Assembly (NCBI GenBank): GCA_905116865.2
Contig: CAJHNH020004890.1
Coordinates: 1,582,478-1,646,477, forward strand
Origin: Candidula unifasciata
Taxonomy: Eukaryota > Mollusca > Gastropoda > Stylommatophora > Geomitridae
DNA: 64,000 bases
Reading direction: 5' to 3'
The notes beneath the pieces were generated by a model that ran no database searches, was not told where the DNA came from, and saw nothing but the letters and a program-made list of their open reading frames with translations. Made by a program: the position numbers and the translations under genes. Of this stretch, positions 32,715 through 43,100 are shown piece after piece (position 1 is the stretch's first letter; each line of letters starts with the position of its first letter).

Positions 32715-33427
32715 GTGTCAGTTGGCTATCCTCCGAATAACGGCCACAAACATCCAAAAACTTGAACTCGAAAATAATAAGGAACGAAAAAAAAAGGTGC
32801 TCTCCTCCGAACTTCTACCCGATATTATGACGGCCAAACAAATAGCCTAACAGGGCCTCAGTCGTGTGTAAAATGCAGAGTTTCTGCCAAGGAACAAATC
32901 ACGGCAAAACTAGGATCGGCTCCAAATAACTAAACAAATGCTCTAACAGTGTCTCAGCGATATGTTAATTGCAGACCTGTTTCTGCATCTATGCCGCACC
33001 GCCGACAGTATCCACCGCGCCGCTAAGTGCAGCGCGTGTGGGGCTAAACTAGATGGCTGGGACTCACGAGCAGCAGCTACCCCATCTCCTGCAACTTCCT
33101 CTAATTCATTTGCTCGTGAGTCCCAGGCATCTAGTTTAGATCCCCATCCACGTGGTGCATAGCGGTGCGGGGGATACGCTCGGCAGTGAGTTTAACCGGA
33201 AGAACACTATCGCTAACCTGCGTCGGACCGCGTGGTCTCCCCACCATGTCGCTATTATCGTGTGTATTGTTCCGTTTCTCGACATTGTCAACGGACAGTA
33301 ATCCTAGTTTTTGCCGCGATGTTTTCGTCGGAGGAAGTCTGCAATTTTCATGTGATTGAGGCCCTGTCAGGGTGTGTTTTTGGCCGCCATAATATATGGC
33401 CGTTATTCGGAGGTTAGCCGTGTCAGT
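32715..33427. mobile_element. foldback DNA transposon copy 3 (32723-33419) with exact 8-bp target duplication
   Basis: Left end ggctatcctccgaataacgg and right end ccgttattcggaggttagcc are inverse. Inner inverted pairs include cggcaaaactaggat with atcctagtttttgccg, and the gctaaactagatggctggga pair. The flanks gtgtcagt at 32715-32722 and 33420-33427 are identical. It is longer than copies 1 and 4 and has no transposase. Confidence 0.9.
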
Positions 33428-33454
33428 CAGTTGCATAGGGTGGTAACCAAAAAG

Positions 33455-33512
33455 TAGACAAACAACCAGAATTTTTCACCGAGTTTACAGCCAGTGAACG
33501 CTAAGAAAAAGT
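33455..33512 (+). repeat. R1 tail fragment
   Basis: Only the last part of R1 is present: gacaaacaaccagaattttt, caccgagtttacagccagtg, then aacgctaagaaa. Confidence 0.6.
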
Positions 33513-33605
33513 ATTATTATTAATAATAATTTACCATGTAAGCACATAGGGCTGGGTGATAGATCACTTTAAAAAAAAAACTTTCAACAGTGATGTTCTG
33601 TAAAA

Positions 33606-33958
33606 CAATGTTCGGCAATCTTCCGAATAACCGTTCCAAATTATCGAGGCTGAAAATATACCCTAACAGGGCCTCAGTCACATGTAAATTGAGGACTTCC
33701 TGCAACTTGTAGATTGGGGCTAAACTAGATGGCTGGGACTCACGAGTAGCAGCTACCACATCTCCTGCAGCTTCTTTCATTTTATTTGCTTGTGAGTCCC
33801 AGCCATTTAGTTTAGCCCCACTCCACGCTGCATGTAGCAGCGTAGGAGATACTCTCGGCGGTGGCGGAAGTCTGCAATAACATGTGACTGAGACCCTGTT
33901 AGGGTATACTTTCGGCCTCGATAATTTGGGACTGTTATTCGGAAGAAGCCCAATGTTC
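33606..33958. mobile_element. foldback DNA transposon copy 4 (33614-33950) with exact 8-bp target duplication
   Basis: Left end ggcaatcttccgaataaccg and right end gttattcggaagaagcc are inverse, as are aggcctcag-type blocks and the inner gctaaactagatggctggga pair. The flanks caatgttc at 33606-33613 and 33951-33958 are identical. It lies 190 bp from copy 3. Confidence 0.9.
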
Positions 33959-33959
33959 T

Positions 33960-34820
33960 TCAACTATGGGCCATGGCCCATTGTTGATCCATGGAAAAGT
34001 ACATTCTGTTTAATCATGTAACGAGGAAGGATAGATGGGTTTTTTTCTTTCAGTCTGTAGGATTAACACCTCCAGAACTTCCTGTTTTTGCGAAAAGAGT
34101 TTTTCGGGCATGTCAGTAACAGAAACCAAACACCAAAATCGAAAGAGTGGTAATGTAGCTTTTCGTCTTTCAGAAATAATGCTCCGGCCACTATATCTCA
34201 ATTTTTAACATCTAAGCTGTGGCAGCTGTCACATAAGGAGAAATTTGTTTTTATTTGACAAATAACCTCCTGTCTACATTTGTTTTTGTTTCTGTGTTTA
34301 GTTAGCTGGCAGGTGGACCACAAAACAATGTCCCTTGTTTAAAAGACTGGGGTGCAAAAAGGCTGAGAAACACTGCTGTAAAGAACCTGCCGATTAATGA
34401 TTATAGTATATTCATTTCTGTTACACAGTCGTCTCTGAAATTGTCAATGATAAACTTCCCAGGTTCAGTTATATTTGTCACAAGGGTGGCGGGTGATTGT
34501 TTATAGACGAGGAGAAAGATGGTCGTGTCGTTAATGATGATGCACACTTAGCACTCGTTGCATGCTTCTCACGTAACTCTGAGGCTTGTATACAAAACGT
34601 CTGGAAACAACTGTTCTTGTCTATACTGTATTTATTGTTATATCTCAGCAATGTTACAAATTAACATCAGTGATATTTTGAAAGGCGCTGTGCTCTTCCT
34701 AAATACTAAATACTTGTAGGTTCGCGTTGTGTTCTTTATCTCTAGTTACTTGGTAAACTGGTTCTATTGTCTTTAACTGCCACCGGGCTACTAGTGCAGG
34801 TTGGGCTAAAAGGTTTGTTA
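33960..34820. other. no recognisable gene
   Basis: AT-rich sequence; nothing supported. Confidence 0.4.
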
Positions 34821-34829
34821 TCTAATGCT

Positions 34830-35090
34830 GTCTATCTACTTATCTATGCTCTCTTCCCTGCTTAACTGGCCAGTGCTTGTCTCTTGTTCTCCTCACTCCG
34901 TCTCTAGCCTGTCCTTCGTCTGTTCTTTGCTGTCCTCTTTCTTCTGCCTCAGTCTATCTCCGTTTGTGTCTTGTCCCTTCTCTATCTGTGTCTATCCTCT
35001 GTCTGTCCCCGACTATCCTCTGGCCCGTCTGCTCTTTGTCTGTGTCCGTGTCTGTCTCGTGTGTGTCTTGTGTCCTCCGTGTGTCAAAGG
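34830..35090. repeat. cryptically simple TCTG/CTCT-rich stretch
   Basis: Dense tctgtctctc-like words without a strict period. The overlapping open frames here are artefacts of this composition. Confidence 0.7.
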
Positions 35091-35477
35091 TTCCGGGCAA
35101 TCGTTTATAAAGGGGTTACTAGCTTGCTCCCAGGGGGCTCCTATCCCTCGTTGTTTTGCAGATTCTGCAGCGACCTGAGCTGGCCGGGTCCGTGGAATTT
35201 TACCTATGTATACTAATTACTTTTGTGCTGGACGGGGAAAGTCACATAATGTCAAATCAGACGACTCAAAGTACGTGGGAAACAAGTGTAGGGACCTAAG
35301 GGGGTATAGTTGCTTGCTAAGCACAAGTTCTAACAATAAGGGTGAAGGCCACAAGGGGTCTTGTCAGTGCAAACAGCACAACACTAAAAAGGGGGTAGGG
35401 GTACTGACTTTGCTACATTTCTTAATCTTTGAAATTGTATCTTTAAAGCTAGATCGTAATGAATGTTTATACTGGGA

Positions 35478-35600
35478 AGGCTAACCCGGTCAACAAATGC
35501 CCGATGTGTTGGCCAGAAGCGCAAATATTGCAGCCATGCTGTGAATGGACACAACTCAATTACATCTTCGGATGAACGCAAAATAAGAGGAAGAAGATAA
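35478..35600 (+). repeat. R3 tail fragment
   Basis: Contains gatgtgttggccagaagcgc, attgcagccatgctgtgaat and attacatcttcggatgaac, matching 41868-41945 and ending in a GAAGAA-rich tail. Confidence 0.6.
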
Positions 35601-35714
35601 ATGTTTATTATAATCCTGTGACTTTTAAGACTTAAAATACACTACTCATCTTTAACAATCATTATCAAGTGCTTTGCTGACTGATCTGGGTGATCAAGTT
35701 TTTCCATATCTTAT

Positions 35715-36145
35715 GATCTCTGTGTGTTTGAGCCTGGCAGCATGTGTGTGTCTGTTTGTTGCATCAGTGAGTGTTGTGTTGTGTGTATGTTTATATGTGT
35801 GTGTGTTGTGATTATATATGTATGTGTTGTGATTATATGTGCAGTGTTTATGAACGGCATGCTTGTGTTGAGTCTGTGTGTATGCATTGTGTCTGTCTCT
35901 ATTAGTTGCATCTATGTGTATGTGTTGTTTATGTATGCCTTTGTATGTTATGTCAGTGCATGTTGTCTGCGCGTATGTTGTGTCTGTGTGTACATGTGAC
36001 TGTGTGTGTTTTTTGTCTGTTTGTAAGTGTCGTGTCTCTGTATATGTGTTATATCTGTGATTGTGTGTATGCCTGTTTATGTTATGCGCCTCTGGGTGTT
36101 TAAGGGTGGTGTGTGTGTGTGTGTGTGTGCGTGTCTGTGATGTGT
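35715..36145. repeat. cryptically simple TG-rich stretch ending in (TG)n
   Basis: Words such as tgtgtgtatg and tgttgtgtctg fill the stretch, ending in an uninterrupted gtgtgtgtgt run near 36110-36130. Confidence 0.85.
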
Positions 36146-36568
36146 GAGTATTTTTGGATCTGTATTTGAAGGTTTGCATTTATCATCCATGCCTTTGTAT
36201 TTTTAATTTACATTTATACAATTAATTTTGACATAAACATAAATTGCTTGATATAGAAAAATGCAACTGCCGTATAATGACTCCGCCATTTGCTGACATC
36301 TTTCTATACCACACCCAAAAAAAAACCCATAAAAAATCTTCCATTTTCCCCTCTCTCCCCTTCCTTTAACGTCTGTAACTGTCACATGTTCCAGTCTGTC
36401 TGTTCTAATTAATTTAGTGATGTTAAGGTGGCGCGGTGATTTATGTTACAGGCGTGAGGGGAAGTTAGGTCCAACATGATGTGTATAAGGAGATACTCCG
36501 AACGTCACTCAGGCGCCAGTCCTTCACTGTTCTGGTTTTACGGAACCTCACGCAAGACCCCTGCATCA

Positions 36569-36780
36569 CGTCCTCGTCTCCGCGCTGAGGCACACCACAA
36601 CAGCAACCATCCATAGGCTGGCCATCCATGTACATCCTCGGTTAACCCTCAGTGTCGTCGTCACCGCGCTGAGGTACACCACAACAGCAACCATCCATAG
36701 GCTGGCCATCCATGTACATAATCGGTTCACCCTCAGTGTCGTCGTCACCGCGCTGAGGTACACCACAACAGCAACAGCTC
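36569..36780. repeat. tandem repeat, 84 bp x about 2.4
   Basis: cgcgctgagg recurs at 36581, 36665 and 36749, with ccatccataggctggccatc in each full unit. Confidence 0.95.
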
Positions 36781-37044
36781 ATTGGCTGGCTAAGCCTAAA
36801 TGTCTGACAAAACTAGATCCTACGGCACACAAAAAAGCTCAAAATCTGACCATCACAATTTGTATTGAACGGAAAAAGACCAAATGTCCACACCCAAAGA
36901 CCCCACTCGCCCGAGTGTTTGGACCAAACTGATAACGATATGCCTGACGCAGGATGTAAAATTCTGTCAGGCTAACGGCTCGTCAAAGAAATCTAACGTG
37001 GGAAGAAAAAAAAGAATGTACCTATTCGTATGGTCACAAAAGTC

Positions 37045-37375
37045 CAAAACCCACGGGCTGCTCCCCGCTGACTTCCTGAGGGCACAGCCCTTGTCGAGCG
37101 GGAGGCCTGATACGGTTGTGAGGTTAAGCAGGCATGTGCAGGACGTGACGATTCCTTGGGTGAGCCCAGAACCAGAGCGCCATGTGCCGGCTCTGCATAC
37201 ATGGAAGCCTCCTTGGATGGCGGGGAATGCCCATGATCTGCCCCTGCCTTCCCTTGAGGGCTAACCGTTCCACAGGGTGCTGCCCCAAAGGGATACTCCG
37301 GGGGCAATACCTGCGGAGAAGGAGACAAAGTGGACACCACACAAATCAGGCATCGTCTCGACCCACACAAAACAA
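37045..37375 (+). repeat. R3 dispersed repeat
   Basis: Shares aggttaagcaggcatgtgca, gacgattccttgggtgagcc, ggctctgcatacatggaagc and ctgcccctgccttcccttga with copies at 41545-41960 and 43690-43935. Confidence 0.7.
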
Positions 37376-37560
37376 TGGTCACAGTCATCCTAGAAATAGG
37401 CCTGACGTCTTCCTTCGAAGTCAGAGTACAGCTGCCCATGAGGCAGGGAACAGAAAAACGGTTGTACACGCAAAAATCAGGTCCAGGTGAATGCCAAAAG
37501 TCCAAGCGGACGATTAACCGGGACCTTCCGCCGGAATTCACAGCCGGTGATCGATAAAAA
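37375..37560 (+). repeat. R1 partial repeat, sense
   Basis: Carries cttccttcgaagtcagagta, the cgattaaccgggaccttccg block and cacagccggtgatcg. It abuts R3 directly. Confidence 0.65.
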
Positions 37561-37599
37561 AAAAAAAGTGATATTAAAAACATTCAGGCATATGAGGCT

Positions 37600-37815
37600 G
37601 GTCACATTTTTTAATAAACTCTCCTCAGTGGGTGATGTGGTCAACATCACTCCAGCCACCTTTACTTCCCAGGACTTTACCTGGTACCCATGTAAGGCTG
37701 GGTTGACCTAGAAGCCAGGATCATGTTTGAAAAAAATCTGACACTGCAGATTTGTACCCACAACCTTTGGTTGTGCGGGTGAGCATTTAGCCACTACACC
37801 TATGTGGCTCCCCAG
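37600..37815 (-). repeat. S3 tRNA-derived SINE, antisense
   Basis: The inverse strand begins ggagccacataggtgtagtg and gctaaatgctcacccgc (A-box-like), then gtgggtacaaat (B-box-like), and continues into a body with gggtaccaggtaaagtcctg. It is the inverse of the SINE at 56462-56690. Confidence 0.65.
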
Positions 37816-37819
37816 TTTA

Positions 37820-38640
37820 GTGATTTGCTTACATTTAATTGCAAAATATGTACTGGCAAATGCACTAGTATTTAATGTTTTCCCTTGCTGATATATAACA
37901 TTTCATTTACAGTCTGTTTTTAGTTCATTTAGACTTGCAGTGGGTGGTATTAACATTTTGAAAATAAAACGGATGAAGTCACCACTTTTAAGACAGCGGA
38001 ATTGTATGAGACTACCCAGGAATTTTCCAGGTCAACAAGTGTTGCAGAAAAGCTGGATGCTTTGAACAAAAGCTGTTAATTTTACAGCTCTGCTACACTA
38101 TAAATAGGCACAATGGAGATATATTTGTCTAAACACCTGATAAACACAAAGGGGAGAAATATTAATAGTATATAGTATGGAGCAAAACAGAGATATGAAA
38201 ATATTAAGAAAAAATAATAATAATGTTGGGTTAGCTTTCATAACATTAAAAAAATCTGTAGGGAAAAAAATAAGTTTAACTTAGTGTTAAACTTAAAATT
38301 ACTAATAAGTTATCCTTAATTGAATAAAAGTATTCAATAACTGGTGCCTGGGGGCAAAAGAGAAAGTTAAATATTAAGACAGAATCATTAATGTAAAGCC
38401 TAGAGAAGTCTGGACAATAAGGAAGCAAGGAGAACGTCTAACTGAGGTCCTTGAGATGTACAGAAAAAGTCTTGTTTCATGGAAACCAAGCCAGCAAAAC
38501 ATGCAAGTTCCGGTGAGACCAGGTATTGAAAGAGAGTTGCCCAAAGATGTTGAATGTGTCAGCTGAAAGGCATAAACATCATAGCTATGCTGTAAACAAG
38601 CACAGCGTATCTACATCACTCGGACGAACAATGACGGAAA
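37820..38640. other. AT-rich region, nothing recognised
   Basis: The missing first exon of TTF2 could lie in this general area, but I found no convincing ATG exon. At 38555-38655 there is a weak match to the R3 tail (catagctatgctgtaaacaa and tcactcggacg). Confidence 0.35.
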
Positions 38641-38819
38641 AGAAGAAAAGTTAGTTATTGAATCCAGTAAAAATGATGCAGAAAAAATATTTCAGCCACA
38701 TTAAAAGACACGACAGTAACGAAAACTACATTAAAGGTAAAAGTGCAAGGAGGGAGCAAGAGATAGACAATGATATACAAGTGGGAGGATAACATCAAGA
38801 AATCAATGATCAGCTGGCT

Positions 38820-38862
<43 letters not shown>
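38820..38862. repeat. (GA)n microsatellite
   Basis: An uninterrupted gagaga run, just before the 39-bp minisatellite. Confidence 0.95.
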
Positions 38863-38880
38863 AAACAGGGCAAGAGTCAG

Positions 38881-39750
38881 AGAATGTTAGAGATCCATTT
38901 CAGCCAAACTTGATTGTGGAGAGTGTTAGAGATCCATTTCAGTCAAACTTGATTGTGGAGAGTGTTTAAAGATCCATTTCAGCCAAACTTGATTGTGGAA
39001 AGTGATAGAGATCCATTTCAGCCAAACTTGATTGTGGAGAGAATGTTAAGAGATCCATTTCAGCCAAACCTCATGGTGGAGAGAATGATAGAGATCCATT
39101 TCAGCCATACTTGATTGTGGAGAGTGTTAGAGATCCATTTCAGCCAAACTTGATTGTGGAGAGTGTTATAGATCCATTTCAGCCAAACTTGATTGTGGAG
39201 AGTGTTAGAGATCCATTTCAGCCAAACTTGATTGTGGAGAATGTTAGAGATCCATTTCAGCCAAACTTGATTGTGGAGAATGTTAGAGATCCATTTCAGC
39301 CAAACTTGATTGTGGAGAGTGTTAGAGATCCATTTCAGCCAAACTTGATTTTGGAGAGTGTTAGAGATCTATTTCAGCCATACTTGATTGTGGAGAGTAT
39401 TAGAGATCCATTTCAGCCAAATTTGATTGTGGAGAGTGTTAGAGATCCATTTCAGCCATACTTGATTGTGGAGAGTATTAGAGATCCATTTCAGCCAAAT
39501 TTGATTGTGGAGAGTGTTAGAGATCCATTTCAGCCAAACTTGATTGTGGAGAGTGTTAGAGAGCTATTTCAGCCAAACTTGATTGTGGAGAGTGTTAGAG
39601 ATCCATTTCAGCCATACTTGATTGTGGAGAGTGTTAGAGATCCATTTCAGCCATACTTGATTGTGGAGAGTGTTAGAGATCCATTTCAGCCAAACTTGAT
39701 TGTGGAGAGTGTTAGAGAGCTATTTCAGTCAAACTTGATTGTGGAGACGG
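38881..39750. repeat. 39-bp minisatellite, about 22 units
   Basis: Unit starts gttagagatccatttcagcc and continues aaacttgattgtggagagt. The period is 39 in most units, with a few 1-4 bp indels at the left end, so the right part keeps one frame open (39111-39932) reading VRDPFQPNLIVES per unit. I treat the frame as a by-product of a period divisible by three, because the left units shift frame and no splice sites frame it. It lies upstream of the first TTF2 exon found. Confidence 0.9.
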
Positions 39751-40065
39751 AACCTCCCTTATTAACTTTCATCAGTTTTCACTTTTACCGTTATCATCAG
39801 TTTTCACTTTTACCGTTATCGACAGTTTTCACTTATACCGCTATCATCAGTTTTAACTTTTACCGTTATCATCATGAGGAAAACAGTTTGAGGCACTCTG
39901 TTCTTAGCACTGGCTGTTGTCATTTTGTGTAAGCATCTGACCATTTTATCTGAGTTCAGAATGTTGTCTCTCTGTAGGATTTTAGAATAACTTAAAGAAT
40001 GAATGTTTTACAGAATGCAATTGTTTAAGACAGTATTATTTTTTTTTACATGATTCTACTTTTAG

Positions 40066-40162
40066 ACTCGTACTGTATGCTGAAAACTGGAACTAAGCCA
40101 GGTCCAACAAAAGATGTTAGTTTCTATGTCTGCGGCCACTGCAAATTTAGCACTCATGCCAA
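40066..40162 (+). CDS. TTF2: TTF2 exon a (start of GRF zinc finger)
   Basis: Follows a cttttag acceptor and ends at caa|gtgagt. Reads [20 protein letters not shown] then GHCKFSTHA, the first half of a GRF finger with two of the cysteines. It enters with two nucleotides, so an upstream exon must supply the start. Confidence 0.85.
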
Positions 40163-43100
40163 GTGAGTTTGCATTTTAAACACTTTCATTTAAAAAAAAT
40201 TCTTACCACTTTTAACATTCATTAACATGTGTGTGCACTGCCCTCACCCCCTGGCTGTCCATCTGCAAAGTTTAACTGGGTATGTAAAAAAAAAAAGTGA
40301 ATTTGAACTCTGTAAAGGTGGATTAACATGGCATGACATAATCATTAGTGTGATGCTTTTGAAATTAAATACTATCTAATAAAGAAGTGATGAACAGATT
40401 TTAGCATTGGATAGGACATTGAATTGTAGCTCAGCATTTTGACAGGATACAGCCTTTTTATTTCTTCTTCTTCTTCTTGTTCACCGGCTGTGAATTCCGG
40501 CGGTAAGTCGCGGTTGTTCGTCCAAAATGGACTTTTGGCTTTTACCTTGACCTGAGTTTTGCGTGTACATCCGTTTTACTGGCTTATTTGTTTGCAGTAC
40601 TCGTTCCCCGCCTCTCCGGCAGATGTACTCCGACTTCGGAGGAAAGCCTTTTTATTAACCCATGCCATGTATATCAAGCTGTACCACAACATGCCAGCCA
40701 TGTGACTTTTTATGGAGCCTGATGCCCTTTACCTTTCCTTTGGGCATTGTACTATAATGTTTCACAGGAGATACCAATGTGACAAAATAATCATAATGCC
40801 AAATCATGAACTTTTTACTTTCAAAGTGGCAACTTTTTTGAGGAAGTCAGATTTCTCTAGTATGTTCTGACCAAATAGTAAAACAATTAGTTTCGTGGGA
40901 CACTGCAGTCTCATTGTTGTGTGGTCATCTTTGTTTCCTAATTCTTATGAAGGGAAACCAAGAAGTAAATTCATTCGCCCACTGTGCATTACTTTGGATT
41001 GAAAGAGTTAACAATGAAATACCTAAAACCAAAATGGGAGAATCGTTAAAGCACTGGCTTGAATCTATATCCATGTGAGCTGTGCTGAATCATGGCTTGT
41101 TAGATTCTCATACTCCATTCCGCTGATCAGAAGTTTCAGTACTGCTCGTACTCAGCTTACTGCTTTCTGAGACTGGAGAGAGGAAGAACTCTGCAACAGT
41201 CCTAATGTAGATAGTATTGGTTTGAGGGAAGTTCTCTACACATACTTCACTCCATTAGTAGCAAGCTCTGATCAAGATTCATCCAAGCTGGACACTGACC
41301 TATGTCTTCTCAGCATGAGTGCCCAACCTATGGGTTGCCACTGCAAACTGGGTTGTCAAGGGTTTCTGTGGGGTCACCAGGCAGTGCTGAACTATGACAA
41401 TTCTAAAAAGGAGAAAATCAGACCCACCAGAAGGACACAGAAGTCCACTGCTGTAAAAGTCTAACATGCAAAATGAACAGAGTAATTTTTCTGTTTTGGT
41501 AATCCAAATCGCAGGTCTGCAGGATGATTACTGTTGACTCCGAAAGATTTAGCCCGTGGCCGATGAGATTTTCAATATATGGAAGTGAGGTTAAACAGTC
41601 ATGAGCAGGACATGACGATTCCTTATTTGATGATTCCTTGGTACCAGAGCACCATCTATTGGCTCTGCATTTATGAGAGCCTCCTCGGATGGAGGGTAAT
41701 GCTCATGTTCTGCTCCTGCCTTCTCTCGAGGGCTGACCAGCATTATGTGGCTTCTCTGGACTGACCAGATGTGGGGCACCACCTGTGACCTGGGAAACAA
41801 AGATGACCACACAACAATGAGACTGCAGTGTCCCACGAAACTAACCGGGAAGGCTAACAAATGTCAGATGTGTTGGCCAAAAGACGCAGATATCGCAGCT
41901 ATGCTGTTAACGGGCACAATACAATTACATCTTTGGATGAATTCAGAAGAAGAAGAATAAAACCAATCAAGGATTTTATTTAATATATTAAACAAATTGA
42001 ATTGAGTAGATTTATCATTTCTGTTATTGAAACTATAAATAAAGGGTTATGTAGGCTGGATATTTTTTAGAAACCCAGTATTTTACATCTTGTCTGTAGT
42101 AATAATATTGTCAACTTGTATTCAACAGATTGCCACCTCTTAACTGTTCCATCCACAAGAACTCTGTTGTTGAACTTCAATCATTTGTGCACGAAAACAA
42201 AAATCAAGAACAGTTAAGGTGAGGTACTTTCTACAGAACTGACAGATATGCAATATTGGTGTATTATTTTGTACTGTTAAGATGAGGTACTTTCTACAGA
42301 ACATGTAAACAGCTGAAACTGAACTGGTGCCTTTCATAGAACTATGTAAATGGCTGAAACTGAACTGGTGCCTTTCATAGAACTATGTAAATGGCTGAAA
42401 CTGAACTGGTGCCCTTTCATAGAACAATGTAAACAGCTGAAACTGAACCCATGACCTTGATAGAACAATGTAAATGGCTGAAACTGAACCCGTGGCCTTC
42501 ATAGAACAGTGTAAACAGCTTAACCACTTTGCCATGGAGAACCCTATTGTTACCTAAGCTGTCTTGATTGTTTTAAACTAAACAACCCTGAAATGAATTA
42601 CGGCTGACTGACTGACTTTCTACCCCACCAGGATATCACACAAGCGATAAACACCCGATGACACAAAGTGCCACCATGCGGATGAGGATCACCGTGGAGA
42701 GGTCCCAGAAACCGCGTTCAGACATTTGGCCATATTTATGGCCTGCCTATATTGTGGCCCCCGGCAAAAGCCAGGGTGGAGCTTCAAATAAAAAATTTCA
42801 TCCTGAAAAGGACAATAGAGAATATGTTAACATGAATTGACTGACTGACTGACTTTCTACCCCACCAGGACATCACACAAGCGACAAACACCCAATGACA
42901 CAAAGTGCCACCATGTGGATGAGGATCGCCGTGGAGAGGTCCCAGAAACCACGTACAGACAATTGGCCATATTTATGGCCTGCCTATATTGCTGCCCCTG
43001 GCAAAAGCCAGGGTGGGGCTTCAAATAACAAAAAAATTCGTCCATTCGTCCTTAAAAGGACGAAACTTTAATTTACTATATGTTGTAACATGAATTAAGA

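Noticed and set aside
34825..36179. Open frames in CT-rich and TG-rich stretches
   Set aside because: Cryptically simple sequence produces open frames on both strands; no protein features.
39750..40065. The missing first exon of TTF2 in the sequence just before exon a
   Set aside because: The cagttttcacttttaccgtt repeats and short frames there provide no ATG exon with a donor leaving one nucleotide that I could defend.
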